Counted from the stretch's first letter, positions 25,723-35,057 are shown. The stretch: 64,000 nt of DNA from Entomospira nematocerorum (GCF_028748105.1 NZ_CP118168.1:186001-250000), one strand, 5' to 3'. Notes: a model not told the origin generated them from the letters alone. A program made the numbers and translations.

Positions 25723-25871
25723 GTACCATTTGCAAAATATAATTTATATTTTATTTTTACAAATTAAATATAAATTATATCGTATTTCTTCATATTTTCT
25801 TAACACTTTTTTTTCAATATATGATATATTTTATATAATAATTTCTTACCTTCACCATTTAAGGATCAAAA

Positions 25872-26504
25872 ATGTTCTATTTATTTAAAAAGTCAGCCTT
25901 ACTCCTATCTCTTGCAACCCTCAGCATAGGTCTGATTGGTTGCCAAACAACAGAAAATAGTACAGCAGAAACTCCTGTCACAAAACCAGTCCCACCGACA
26001 GAGCCTAATACGACTCCAGCAGACCCCAAACCTACGCAACCTAGAATACCCACTATCACGGTACGAGCTAAAGGCTATCAATTAGAGGTAGGTAAGACAT
26101 GGCAATCTTATGCCTCCTTGACATCTGGTCAAGAAAATGTATACACAGTAGATCAGTACCCACCGTTACAAACAATGTATAATGGCTCAAGAGTACTTAT
26201 TACAACCTTCGTTAACCGCCTCAATAGTAGTGAAAACACTTATCTTGCAGATTTTAAAAAAAATCAATCAGATTTCACTGTTATTGAGACGATAAGAGAG
26301 AAAGATGGATATTTCCTCATTATGACTCGTAAGGGTGACAGAAATTCTCTACGGTATGTCCGCCTTATGTATCATCCGCAGCTAAACCAAGCTCTTGCTT
26401 ATAATCTTACCTTCAGAGTCATAGGTGATGAACTATCCTACAGAACAAGTAATAAAGTGGATCCGATTGCTAAGGAAATCTTAAGCTTTTTTACTTTAAT
26501 CTAA
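25872..26504 (+). CDS. Putative lipoprotein of unknown function
   Basis: The 210-residue product has a lipoprotein signal peptide with lipobox L-I-G-C (Cys at about residue 24). A Pro/Thr-rich linker follows (KPVPPTEPNTTPADPKPTQPRIPT), then a globular domain of about 150 residues with no motif I recognise. It starts with TVRAKGYQLEVGKTWQSY and includes ETIREKDGYFLIMTRKG. The shape suggests a beta-rich domain held off the membrane. AAGGAT lies upstream of the ATG. It is nine bases before the LCP-like gene and is probably cotranscribed with it. Confidence 0.65.
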   Translation: MFYLFKKSALLLSLATLSIGLIGCQTTENSTAETPVTKPVPPTEPNTTPADPKPTQPRIPTITVRAKGYQLEVGKTWQSYASLTSGQENVYTVDQYPPLQTMYNGSRVLITTFVNRLNSSENTYLADFKKNQSDFTVIETIREKDGYFLIMTRKGDRNSLRYVRLMYHPQLNQALAYNLTFRVIGDELSYRTSNKVDPIAKEILSFFTLI

Positions 26505-26513
26505 GGGTCTTTC

Positions 26514-27731
26514 ATGCAACTTTCTCATCTCAACATTAGAGATCGCTCTCTCTTTCTCTTTTACGCTATTATTCTCCTCGTATTTAGTGCAAGTATATTT
26601 TTCTATATGCAAACACGTAGCAATATTGTTGCAGAAACTCTGAATCGTAAAAAAGGCCTAACCACTGTTTTTATTCTTCATGAAAACAATCAACCTCTGC
26701 TTACTGTTGTATACTTATACAATCATCAAACACATCAAGGGGCTATCTTTGATATTCCCTCAAATTTTGCCGTTGTTAGTAGTGATCGTAGTAGATATGT
26801 ACCCATATCATACTATTTTAATGCAAAAAACCCCCAAGAATATGCGCAAAAAGTTAAAAATATCCTCTATCTGCCAGATAATCCTTTTTATATCTCTATG
26901 AATTTAGAAGAATTTGGACTATGGACAGATCTTATTGGTGGTATTGAGGCATTCATTGCCGTAGGAACCAAGCTAAATTATCAAGGGGAGCTTATCATGC
27001 TCACCTCAGGAGCGAGTGTTCTGGATGGAGCAAAATCACGTGAGTATCTAATAGCCACAGAGCTCACAGAGTCTCAAGCCCGAAAAGAAGAGCTAAGAAA
27101 ACGCTTTGCAGGTAGTATGATTCAACAAATGAGTCGTAAAAGCTACCTTCTAGCCAATCCCCTCGTCATTGAGTCGCTACAGAACAACAGTACAAGCAAT
27201 ATGGATAATAGTGCGATGAGAGAGTTCTGGGAAACTATACAGCTGCTCAATCAAGAAAATCTTATTATACAAAAAGTAACTGGTACGATTCGTACAATTG
27301 ATAATCAGAAATTTTTATTTCCCCACTATGAAGGACGCCTAATCAGAGAGATGGTAACTCAAACGCTCAATGCACTCAGTGACCCTCAGGAAAGCATTAT
27401 TAATGCCTGGCCCAGACGAATAGAAATTCAGAATGGAACGGCTATCAATGGACTAGCCCAACGTACCGCTAGAATTTATGAAGGATTGGGATATAATGTT
27501 GTACGCACGAGCAATGCAGACTCGCAAAATGTGGATTATACAACAGTTATCGACTTCAGTGGTAACTTAGAGGCTGCACAGCGTGTAGGAGAAGTGATTA
27601 GAACAAATCGCATTTACTCCTTTGGTATGCACTTAGGATTAAATGATTTAGACCTAGTTGAAAATATTGACATTAGAATTGTTCTCGGGAGGGACTTTGA
27701 TGGTAGATACACCCAAGAAATCGTTAATTAA
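26514..27731 (+). CDS. LytR-CpsA-Psr-like membrane protein with LytR_C domain, catalytic residues lost
   Basis: One N-terminal transmembrane helix (LFYAIILLVFSASIFFYM) is followed by an LCP-type domain (about residues 45-200) and a C-terminal LytR_C domain (about 300-370: RIEIQNGTAINGLAQRTARIYEGLGYNVV). LCP enzymes attach glycopolymers to peptidoglycan and need an SIPRD motif and several arginines. Here the corresponding stretch reads FDIPSNFAV, and the YVRxRxxDxDxGRxxRQ stretch has become SREYLIATELTESQARKEEL. It is therefore probably not a phosphotransferase but a binding or scaffold version. Its 3' end overlaps rsfS by 32 bases. Confidence 0.65.
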   Translation: MQLSHLNIRDRSLFLFYAIILLVFSASIFFYMQTRSNIVAETLNRKKGLTTVFILHENNQPLLTVVYLYNHQTHQGAIFDIPSNFAVVSSDRSRYVPISYYFNAKNPQEYAQKVKNILYLPDNPFYISMNLEEFGLWTDLIGGIEAFIAVGTKLNYQGELIMLTSGASVLDGAKSREYLIATELTESQARKEELRKRFAGSMIQQMSRKSYLLANPLVIESLQNNSTSNMDNSAMREFWETIQLLNQENLIIQKVTGTIRTIDNQKFLFPHYEGRLIREMVTQTLNALSDPQESIINAWPRRIEIQNGTAINGLAQRTARIYEGLGYNVVRTSNADSQNVDYTTVIDFSGNLEAAQRVGEVIRTNRIYSFGMHLGLNDLDLVENIDIRIVLGRDFDGRYTQEIVN

Positions 27732-28083
27732 AGAGGTAACTTTACAACTCACACATCTTTTTAACGATTTACAGCTTCAAGATATCACTGCACTCGATAT
27801 TAGCGCACAATGCTCTTGGTGCGATGTTATCATTGTAGCGACATATACAAGTGAAAATCAAGCGAAAACAGTCTTACAAGAAGCTAAAAGTATTCTGTAT
27901 CAAAGTGATTTTTCTACACAGCCACACAGTAAGATGCCTCAAAGTAAATGGTTTGTACTTGACGCCTATGACATTGTCATACATCTTCTTAGTAGCGACG
28001 AGCGATCATTTTACAAAATCGAAGATATGTGGCACCAAGGTATCTGTCTATATCCACAAGATGATCATGTAGAAGAAAATTAA
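27700..28083 (+). CDS. rsfS: Ribosome silencing factor RsfS
   Basis: RsfS (DUF143/RsfA family) binds ribosomal protein uL14 and blocks subunit joining when nutrients are short. The 127-residue product has the family layout: an N-terminal helix, ITALDISAQCSWCDVIIVATYTSENQAKT (normally disyFvIatg.S.rqv.A), SKWFVLDAYDIVIHLL, then RSFYKIEDMWHQG, corresponding to the family's yyrLE.LW. I use the ATG at 27700 because GGAGG at 27690-27694 precedes it. The longer frame would need a TTG. The gene starts inside the LCP-like gene. Confidence 0.9.
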   Translation: MVDTPKKSLIKEVTLQLTHLFNDLQLQDITALDISAQCSWCDVIIVATYTSENQAKTVLQEAKSILYQSDFSTQPHSKMPQSKWFVLDAYDIVIHLLSSDERSFYKIEDMWHQGICLYPQDDHVEEN

Positions 28084-28097
28084 TAGTAGGTGTTGCT

Positions 28098-28946
28098 ATG
28101 TTAGAAATTACAAACTTATCCTTTAAGTACCCAAAAAGCAGGAAGGTTTTGTATAAAAATCTTCACATCACCTTCACTCAGGGAGAAATTTATGGTCTCA
28201 TGGGTCAAAATGGTGAAGGAAAGTCAACATTACTTAAGCTGATGGCAGGCCTACTATCGCCTAATCAAGGACAAATAAAGTGGAATAATCATCTACTTGG
28301 AGGGCGTGATTCACTACAAGATCTCTTCTTCCTACCAGAAGAGACCGAGCTACCCCCTACCTCATTAAGAAAGTACGCATCTTTACTAGCACCACTCTAC
28401 CCCCATTTCTCTATGAGTTACTTTAATCATGCATGCAGTGCATTTGCATTGGAAATAAAAAAACCTATGCATAAAATGAGCTTTGGGCAAAAAAAGAAAT
28501 CCCTCATTGCATTGGGTTTGGCAACACAGACATCCCTACTACTACTTGATGAACCCACCAATGGACTCGATGTTCAAAGCAAGTCAACACTACGCTCTTT
28601 ACTGGTGGAAGAAAAACGTAATAACAGAACGATTATTATCTCCACACATCAAGCCAGAGATCTACAAGAGATCATCACAGCTCTGTCCATCATGCATAAT
28701 AATAGTCTTATTTTTCATTATCCTTTGGACTTTCTCCAAGCCAATCTTACGATGTCTCTTGATGGGCATGATCAATCTTTTTACACTGCTCCAATTGGTG
28801 GGATTAAACAAAGCCTTATACCTAGAAACCTACCAGAGCCCACCTCTAGTGATGAGTCTCTTGATCTAGAATTCATCTATCTGGCTGCTATTCATGAGCA
28901 AAATAAGCTCAATAACTACCTTAGTACTATCATAAAAGGAGGCTAA
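28098..28946 (+). CDS. ABC transporter ATP-binding protein
   Basis: A 282-residue ATPase subunit. It has Walker A GLMGQNGEGKSTLL (about residues 34-47), a signature-like KMSFGQKKKSLIALGLA in place of the usual LSGGQ, Walker B LLLLDEPTNGLD and a switch His in IIISTHQ. The C-terminal ~70 residues are an extension of unknown role. The degenerate signature (SFGQ) is common in CcmA/DrrA-type exporters. It is 14 bases after rsfS and 4 before a multi-pass membrane partner, so the pair forms an ABC-2-like exporter. The substrate is unknown. Confidence 0.85.
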   Translation: MLEITNLSFKYPKSRKVLYKNLHITFTQGEIYGLMGQNGEGKSTLLKLMAGLLSPNQGQIKWNNHLLGGRDSLQDLFFLPEETELPPTSLRKYASLLAPLYPHFSMSYFNHACSAFALEIKKPMHKMSFGQKKKSLIALGLATQTSLLLLDEPTNGLDVQSKSTLRSLLVEEKRNNRTIIISTHQARDLQEIITALSIMHNNSLIFHYPLDFLQANLTMSLDGHDQSFYTAPIGGIKQSLIPRNLPEPTSSDESLDLEFIYLAAIHEQNKLNNYLSTIIKGG

Positions 28947-28950
28947 CACA

Positions 28951-29757
28951 ATGACAACACCTGATCAACAGGAGATGACTTCTGAATTTTCTGTATTTCA
29001 CTACTACTTCAAGCTTCGATTTTTCCTCTTCTTAAGGGAGGAGATACACTTTATACTTATCCTTCTTGTCATTAGCCAGCTCTCTTATGCTGTGAATATT
29101 CTCAGTCAAATGACAAATGGAGCCACAGCTATTATTACAGATGCCAGTGTAGGATTTTTGCCTTTAGTATGGATTTTGATAACTAGTAATATTTTTGCTA
29201 AAGAACGGAAACCATCTCGAAATCTCTTAACCCTGACTACTCCCATCAATGCATATCATCGATTCTCCATTGCAATTTTTATTACACTCATTATTGTACC
29301 GCTTGCTACATTTTTTATGACACGACTCCTCTATTTAGCAAATATTGGATTGGCCAGTATCTTGGTTCCACTTAATGAAAGTACAGCTAGCAATGCATAT
29401 ACAGCGTTAACAAGTCGCAATCTTATTTTAGCAATGTTTCCATTTCCCATTACAGCATTGAGTAATCTTTGGTTTTTGCCTATTACATTTTTTTTCATGG
29501 CAGCTACTTTTTTAAAGAAACATGTCTTTTTAAAGGTCGTTTTACTGACGTACCTCACAGCCATGATTCTCTTTCTTACAGTAGGCATCATTGCTGTTAC
29601 ACAATTTGAGTGGGATCCGACAAAATTTATGGCTATTTTTGACTTCTCCATTCATTTATTAAGAAATCCCATCTTATATGAACTAGCAGCATTTATTATT
29701 GGTACGTTATTTTTAACAATTAGCTATCTTCGTATTCGTAAATTTACAATAATTTAG
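28951..29757 (+). CDS. ABC-2-type permease-like membrane protein
   Basis: A 268-residue protein with about six predicted transmembrane helices: near residues 28-45, 60-78, 105-130, 160-185, 195-220 and 240-262. The family-typical order is present: a helix, then a cytosolic stretch with FAKERKPSRNLLTLTTPINAYHRF, then further helices. The phrase 'threshold length then TTP' resembles ABC-2 permeases that follow a DrrA-like ATPase. Its ATPase gene is immediately upstream and its probable accessory protein 30 bases downstream. Confidence 0.7.
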   Translation: MTTPDQQEMTSEFSVFHYYFKLRFFLFLREEIHFILILLVISQLSYAVNILSQMTNGATAIITDASVGFLPLVWILITSNIFAKERKPSRNLLTLTTPINAYHRFSIAIFITLIIVPLATFFMTRLLYLANIGLASILVPLNESTASNAYTALTSRNLILAMFPFPITALSNLWFLPITFFFMAATFLKKHVFLKVVLLTYLTAMILFLTVGIIAVTQFEWDPTKFMAIFDFSIHLLRNPILYELAAFIIGTLFLTISYLRIRKFTII

Positions 29758-29787
29758 TCTTTATTTTTTAAAAAAGGAGCCACTCCA

Positions 29788-30450
29788 ATGGACAAGAATA
29801 TACCCTCAAAGTCATCAAAATATAGTCGAATCTTAATATTGAGTCCTATTATTTTTGCGATCATACTTGTCTTTTTTTCTTCCATTTTCCAATGGAGAAA
29901 TATTGATATGGGTTTTAAAATTACCCCACACATGGTGAGTGCTCTTGGTCAGGATGCCTCTGTAAAACTGGATGTTTTACAAACAGAAAATCTGGAATTT
30001 ATTGGTGATTTCTCGATATCTATCGAGTCAGGTGATACTTTTGAACTCTGGATATCTCCATTTCTCCTTAACTATGCAGATATGACCATAACCGATAAGC
30101 ATTTTAAGCTACGTAGCGCACATAGCCCTCAGGGGCAACCCACTACCGAACAAGTACGATTAGTTATACCTACAGATAGACTTCGCTTAACCCTTTCAGG
30201 TGAAAGTGAAACAAACCTCCATAATCTTCACCTATCAGACCTTACGATAGATGCCTTAGGTCGTCATCATGTCACTCTATCAAACATACAAGTTAGCTCT
30301 CTTGAAGTGAGAAATATTGGATCTACTATTCTCATGACAACGAATTCGAATATAGAAAGCCATCGACTCACGAATCTCGGTACAATGACTGTAAATGGAA
30401 ACATCAAACAAGGTATGCAACTTAATCAAGTCAATAGCTTCTTATTTTAA
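29788..30450 (+). CDS. Membrane-anchored protein with a GIN-like beta-repeat region
   Basis: The 220-residue product has one N-terminal transmembrane helix (ILILSPIIFAIILVFFSSIF), so most of it is probably outside the cytoplasm. The C-terminal ~90 residues are short repeating strands: LRLTLSGESETNLHNLHLSDLTID, HHVTLSNIQVSSLEVRNIGS, NIESHRLTNLGTMTVNGNI. This pattern resembles the beta-helical GIN/DUF2807 adhesin-like domain, often encoded next to ABC or sensor genes. AAGGAG precedes the ATG. It closes the ABC set and is followed 23 bases later by tgt. Function is unknown. Confidence 0.5.
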   Translation: MDKNIPSKSSKYSRILILSPIIFAIILVFFSSIFQWRNIDMGFKITPHMVSALGQDASVKLDVLQTENLEFIGDFSISIESGDTFELWISPFLLNYADMTITDKHFKLRSAHSPQGQPTTEQVRLVIPTDRLRLTLSGESETNLHNLHLSDLTIDALGRHHVTLSNIQVSSLEVRNIGSTILMTTNSNIESHRLTNLGTMTVNGNIKQGMQLNQVNSFLF

Positions 30451-30473
30451 GATATATCAACGAAGGAGATTTC

Positions 30474-31592
30474 ATGTCCAATCACTTTACGCTTTTATCA
30501 TCTGATAACAATGCCCGTAGAGGTATATTACACCTTCCTCAAGGAGACGTACAAACGCCTGTTTTTATGCCTGTCGGAACAGTTGGAGCGATGAAGGCTC
30601 TACATCACGATCGACTTGAAGAACTAAATTATCAGCTTATTTTGGCAAATACCTATCATCTCTACCTACGACCAGGTCTCGATCTATTAAAAAACATGGG
30701 TGGACTTCCTGCTTTTAGTACTTGGTCTAAAAATTTTCTAACAGATTCAGGTGGATTCCAGTTTTTTAGTCTCTCTAAATTTGCAAAATTTACAGAGGAA
30801 GGAGTCAAATTTAGTTCACATATAGATGGATCCAAACACTTCTTTACACCAGAAATGGCTGTTGATGCTCAAAACATCATTGGATCTCATATCAAAATGG
30901 TTCTAGACGTTTGTACGCCACCAGATATCTCAGAAAAGAAGGCATACCAAGCTCACCTCTTGACCCTAGATTGGGCTAAACGTTGTAAGCAGCAATGGGA
31001 ACTCACCGGTAGTAATGGTCTACTTTTTGGAATTATTCAAGGCAATTTCTATAAAGATCTTCGTCGCCTGAGTGCTGATTCACTGGCAGAACTAAATCTT
31101 CCTGGCTATGCCATTGGTGGATTAAGTGTTGGTGAAGAAAAACATGTTTTTAAAGAATTTGTTCATTTCACTACGCCATTACTTCCCCATAATAAGCCAC
31201 GCTACGTCATGGGAATTGGTACACCTGATTATATCCTCCAAGCAGTAGAGGCGGGAGTTGATATGTTTGATTGTGTATATCCCACCCGTGTAGCACGCAA
31301 TGGAGCAGCAATGACATTTGATGGGCTCCTTTCCCTCAAGAATGAGCGCTTTATGAAGGACTCTTCTCCTATAGATCCAGAGTGTGATTGTTCTGCGTGT
31401 CGTCGTTATAGTAAATCTTATCTAAGACATCTTATTAAGGCAAAAGAGATTAATGCACTCACGCTGCTCACCGATCATAATCTCACATTTATGAAACGTT
31501 TTATGATCCAAGTACGACAGTCTATTGAAGATAAAACATTCCTCACCTATAAACAACAATTTTTACATCAATATTATAACTCATCCCTATGA
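30474..31592 (+). CDS. tgt: tRNA-guanine transglycosylase (queuine/preQ1)
   Basis: Tgt swaps guanine-34 for preQ1 in tRNAs with GUN anticodons, the entry step to queuosine. The 372-residue length is usual. Motifs seen: MPVGTVGAMKAL, ANTYHLYLRPG, the catalytic-region LTDSGGFQFFSL, GIIQGN, AIGGLSVGE, the nucleophile segment DMFDCVYPTRVARNG, and the zinc site CDCSACRRYS with a later His. AAGGAG lies upstream of the ATG. The QueG-like protein at 4448-5314 would act later in the same pathway. Confidence 0.96.
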   Translation: MSNHFTLLSSDNNARRGILHLPQGDVQTPVFMPVGTVGAMKALHHDRLEELNYQLILANTYHLYLRPGLDLLKNMGGLPAFSTWSKNFLTDSGGFQFFSLSKFAKFTEEGVKFSSHIDGSKHFFTPEMAVDAQNIIGSHIKMVLDVCTPPDISEKKAYQAHLLTLDWAKRCKQQWELTGSNGLLFGIIQGNFYKDLRRLSADSLAELNLPGYAIGGLSVGEEKHVFKEFVHFTTPLLPHNKPRYVMGIGTPDYILQAVEAGVDMFDCVYPTRVARNGAAMTFDGLLSLKNERFMKDSSPIDPECDCSACRRYSKSYLRHLIKAKEINALTLLTDHNLTFMKRFMIQVRQSIEDKTFLTYKQQFLHQYYNSSL

Positions 31593-31602
31593 TAAGATGC
31601 TA

Positions 31603-33141
31603 TTATAGACTTTTTAAACGCTTTTGTAATTGCTGTTCTATTTGAAGTTGCCACAAAGACATCTCCTCTATCTTATTCTGTATCTTAGCAACATGTGCTT
31701 TATGAATAATAAATGGGAGATGCTCTGGATAAAAATTGACAAATAAATGTGATTTTTTCATAATTTTATTTATATGCAAATATTGTAGTAATGCACGAAA
31801 TAGCATAGCTACAATTTCAACAAACAGCCAGCTTCGATACTCATTTTGCTGATATACCTCACGAGGAAATCGAGAAAGAGACTTATGGTAGTATCTTGTA
31901 GCTAGACGCCACTGTTTTCTCTTTGCAGCCAACTCTGCACGTAGGAGATAGTAGCCAAACGGTAGCGTATTTTTCGTTAAAAAAAAGAATCTAGACTGAT
32001 ATGTCAACCAAATACCATGTAATTGCATATCCGTCAATGCATACTGACCTGTTTGTAAATGATACAGACTGCGTATAAATTGTGTCGATAAAAGTGGCCT
32101 TTCGCCTAAAAAAAAGAGCTCCACTCCATATCGCTGCCATAAGGCATATAAATCATAATGAAGTGGCATACCTTCCTTTTTTGCCATATTTTGCTGTAGT
32201 TTTTTTGCAAGATGATGTAACTCAATCATCCCACTATTGATATAAAGCAAAAAACTATGATCAATAAAGCTATAAATACGAAATACCTGTCTATACCATT
32301 CGCGTTCACCATAAACATCTTGTAACTTATAGTGCATTGCATACAAAACCCTCGCTAAAATGGATAAGGAGTGATTGGATCTACAATCTTGATATAAAAC
32401 ATCCACATAACGATAATTTTTTTTCTTAAGAAAATATAAAAGTAAAAATGCATAGTTTGTTTCGTCTAAATAAGCACGCCCAATATACAGACGCTTGGCT
32501 AGTTTACTAGCATATATTTTGTCACCAAAAAGCTCTTCTAATTTAAAAAAAATAAGTAAATCTCTCATTGGTAACTTTCTCAATGGTTTATAAGATCGAT
32601 ACAGAGATAATATCAGAGGAAACTCTTCTGCACGAATGAGAACGTCAATATAAAGTGAAAAAAGATATCCATTTTTTCTATGATATCCACGATTAATCAA
32701 AAAAGCAAGATATTGCTGTGCTTCACTGATTTGATTAGTATAGTAACAGAGAATAGCATACTCACTTTGCCAAATAAATATTGGAGCCACAGCTATGGCT
32801 CTACGCAAGTATCGCAATCCTACCAGTGGATATCCTGCAAATTCGTACGCATACCGCCCTATAATATGTAACAACCATGGGTCATCTTGATAGTTTTTTT
32901 GTAGGGCGATATCATGGGCTTTTTTTAATGCTCCAGCGTCATTATCTCTTTGATAATGAGCGAAATAGTACCAAATATGCCAGTGAGAAACAGAAGAGAG
33001 ATCATACTTATCTAATAATTGTAAAACTCGATGAGCATTACTGCTCTGGAGTAGAAGCAAGCGAATGCGTGCATCAACTTGATTTATGCCAAACTGGTTA
33101 CAATAATCATCAATTGAAGAGTACCGAGTCTTTTCTTGCAC
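31603..33141 (-). CDS. Large helical repeat (TPR-like) protein of unknown function
   Basis: The 512-residue product has no signal peptide or transmembrane helix and is rich in Tyr, Leu and basic residues. Helix-pair periodicity runs along most of its length (HWHIWYYFAHYQRDNDAGALKKAHDIALQ, YPLVGLRYLRRAIAVAP, QISEAQQYLAFLINRGY, QWRLATRYYHKSLSRFPREV), suggesting divergent TPR repeats. The start is a GTG at 33141. I recognise no enzyme motif. It is convergent with tgt (10 bases apart) and lies 72 bases downstream of a small membrane protein on the same strand. Confidence 0.6.
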   Translation of the reverse strand: MQEKTRYSSIDDYCNQFGINQVDARIRLLLLQSSNAHRVLQLLDKYDLSSVSHWHIWYYFAHYQRDNDAGALKKAHDIALQKNYQDDPWLLHIIGRYAYEFAGYPLVGLRYLRRAIAVAPIFIWQSEYAILCYYTNQISEAQQYLAFLINRGYHRKNGYLFSLYIDVLIRAEEFPLILSLYRSYKPLRKLPMRDLLIFFKLEELFGDKIYASKLAKRLYIGRAYLDETNYAFLLLYFLKKKNYRYVDVLYQDCRSNHSLSILARVLYAMHYKLQDVYGEREWYRQVFRIYSFIDHSFLLYINSGMIELHHLAKKLQQNMAKKEGMPLHYDLYALWQRYGVELFFLGERPLLSTQFIRSLYHLQTGQYALTDMQLHGIWLTYQSRFFFLTKNTLPFGYYLLRAELAAKRKQWRLATRYYHKSLSRFPREVYQQNEYRSWLFVEIVAMLFRALLQYLHINKIMKKSHLFVNFYPEHLPFIIHKAHVAKIQNKIEEMSLWQLQIEQQLQKRLKSL

Positions 33142-33213
33142 AGCATATGCCCATCTCTTTTTTAGTTTATATTAGCATTCTCCTAATAATATCGGATCAT
33201 TATGACAAATTAC

Positions 33214-33681
33214 TCACTCTTTTAAGCTTTCATCCAAAGCATTTTCTTGCATCCATTGATGCCATGATTTTTTATGATGACGGGGAAACAGAGGAATTTT
33301 CTGTATGATTAAAATAGAAAAAGAAGGGAGTGCAAAAAAAACAAAACCACTTACGATCACAAAAAATTGTCCGAGACCCAAGCCCAGAAGACTTGGCATC
33401 ACAATAAGCCAAATAAAACTAGATATAGCAGTATTAGCTCGATGATAATTTTGCATTCTTGTAGAAAAGCGCTCTCTCATAAGTGACTCTCTAAAAGAAA
33501 TTACTCCAGCAACACCTACAACTATAAATAAAATTAATAGGCTCATGGACGCAGCTACTAGCCAAATATTTTTATATTCAGAAAGAAATAACCATCCAAG
33601 AGTAAACATTCCACCCATAACACCAGCACATAAATATATCAAAGAAAATACAGTATCTTTACTCCAACGTTCCTGAGTCAT
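33214..33681 (-). CDS. Small multi-pass membrane protein of unknown function
   Basis: A 155-residue protein with about four predicted transmembrane helices: residues 12-32, 38-62, 85-103 and 105-127. They are split by a basic stretch (RESLMRERFSTRMQNYHRANT) and end in a charged tail rich in His, Lys and Glu. No family was recognised. It is divergent from the cysteine desulfurase gene and precedes the TPR-like gene on the same strand. Confidence 0.6.
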   Translation of the reverse strand: MTQERWSKDTVFSLIYLCAGVMGGMFTLGWLFLSEYKNIWLVAASMSLLILFIVVGVAGVISFRESLMRERFSTRMQNYHRANTAISSFIWLIVMPSLLGLGLGQFFVIVSGFVFFALPSFSILIIQKIPLFPRHHKKSWHQWMQENALDESLKE

Positions 33682-33841
33682 GATGCCATCCCCCCCACAC
33701 AGTGTTTTCTATATACAGTAACAAATTTATATAAAAAAAACAAGCTCTAAGCTCAATAAATAACACTTGAAGCTTTTTTTATTTTAAAGTAATATTAAAA
33801 TGGCAAGATTATCATAAACTTGCCAGTACAAGGAGCATTTT

Positions 33842-35008
33842 ATGAACTCTAATCATATTTATTTAGATAACAACGCAACAACTCCTCTTTGTAAGGAAGC
33901 GTATGATGCGATGCAGCCATATTGGCTGGAAAGCTTTGGAAATCCCAACAGCTTACATAACACAGGACGTATTGCTCACAGAGCACTTGCACAAAGCATG
34001 AACAAAATATACACACTTTTACATGCAAGTGACTATGATGATATTATTCTTACTAGTGGTGCTACAGAAGCAAACAATACCGTACTGATGAGTACTTACT
34101 ACCAATTCATTCATACAGGGAAAAAAAAGAGAATTCTCTCTACACAGGTGGAGCATCCGTCTGTAGCACATACTCTTGAGTTTTTGGAATCTCTTGGGGC
34201 GGTTATCGAATTTATCCCAGTAAATGAACAAGGTCTGACAACTCCGGAAATGCTTCGCTCCATGATGGACGATGATGTAGCTCTCGTCAGTGTTATGTGG
34301 GCAAATAACGAAACGGGACTTGTCTTCCCTGTTCATGAGTTAGCTGCAGTAGCACATGAATTTGGAGCTCTCTTCCATAGTGATGGTGTGCAAGCAATCG
34401 GTAAACTCCCAGTGGATCTTCACGCTAGTGGAGTTGATTTTTTCACATTTTCTGCCCATAAATTTCATGGACCAAAGGGTATTGGTGGTCTCTTCATCAA
34501 AGCAAAAACGCCCTTGACGCCACTTCTACATGGGGGATCCCAAATGGGTGGTCGCCGTAGTGGCACTGTAGCAGTACCACTGATCGTAGGCATGTCCGCT
34601 GCACTTGAAGTTGCGGTAAAAAACCTCGATAAAAATATGGCTCATATGTCTTATCTACGTGATAAACTCGAAGAATCTATTTCAAATCTTCCAGATATTA
34701 CCATTGTAGGTAAAGATTCTCCTCGAACACCAAATACGTCTCTTGTAAGCTTTAAGGGAGTTGAAGGAGAGGCTTTTTTATGGGATCTCAATGAACACGG
34801 TATTGCAGCAAGTACTGGTAGTGCCTGTAGTAGTGCAGATCTTCAGGCTAATCCAACTTTTAGAGCTATGAAAATTTCTGCAGACTTAGAGCACACAGGT
34901 ATTCGCTTCAGTCTTAGCCGGTATACCACCGAGCAAGATATTGAAGAGACGATACAGGCGATCAAATCTAGTGTTAGCAGATTACGTGAAATTTCTATTG
35001 TCTACTAA
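33842..35008 (+). CDS. Cysteine desulfurase, NifS/IscS family
   Basis: This PLP enzyme takes sulfur from cysteine for iron-sulfur clusters and thiolated tRNA. The 388 residues include the N-terminal IYLDNNATTPLC, TSGATEANN, the PLP-lysine motif SAHKFHGPKGIGGLFI, the glycine-rich HGGSQMGGRRSGT, and the catalytic-cysteine loop STGSACSSAD. The short loop after SACSS fits the NifS/IscS group I enzymes. AAGGAGC precedes the ATG. No iscU, iscR or nifU gene lies beside it, so the acceptor cannot be read from context. A hairpin after the stop ends the unit. Confidence 0.93.
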   Translation: MNSNHIYLDNNATTPLCKEAYDAMQPYWLESFGNPNSLHNTGRIAHRALAQSMNKIYTLLHASDYDDIILTSGATEANNTVLMSTYYQFIHTGKKKRILSTQVEHPSVAHTLEFLESLGAVIEFIPVNEQGLTTPEMLRSMMDDDVALVSVMWANNETGLVFPVHELAAVAHEFGALFHSDGVQAIGKLPVDLHASGVDFFTFSAHKFHGPKGIGGLFIKAKTPLTPLLHGGSQMGGRRSGTVAVPLIVGMSAALEVAVKNLDKNMAHMSYLRDKLEESISNLPDITIVGKDSPRTPNTSLVSFKGVEGEAFLWDLNEHGIAASTGSACSSADLQANPTFRAMKISADLEHTGIRFSLSRYTTEQDIEETIQAIKSSVSRLREISIVY

Positions 35009-35028
35009 TACACCCACTCTATAAAAAA

Positions 35029-35050
35029 AGAGCTCCTAAATAGGGGCTCT
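35029..35050. terminator. Bidirectional terminator between the desulfurase gene and tRNA-Cys
   Basis: AGAGCTCCT (35029-35037) pairs with AGGGGCTCT (35042-35050), with one G-T wobble and a 4-base loop. On the minus strand it runs into seven T residues, which ends the tRNA-Cys transcript. On the plus strand it is followed by CTTTAAT. Confidence 0.75.
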
Positions 35051-35057
35051 CTTTAAT

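Larger units (their letters stand above)
25514..25871. other. Intergenic region with terminator and tRNA-fMet
   Basis: This 358-base gap between sppA and the lipoprotein gene holds a bidirectional hairpin (25564-25594), the leftward tRNA-fMet (25606-25679) and its promoter (25694-25722). The remaining ~150 bases are very AT-rich. They presumably carry the rightward promoter of the lipoprotein gene, for which several TATA-like boxes compete. Confidence 0.6.
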
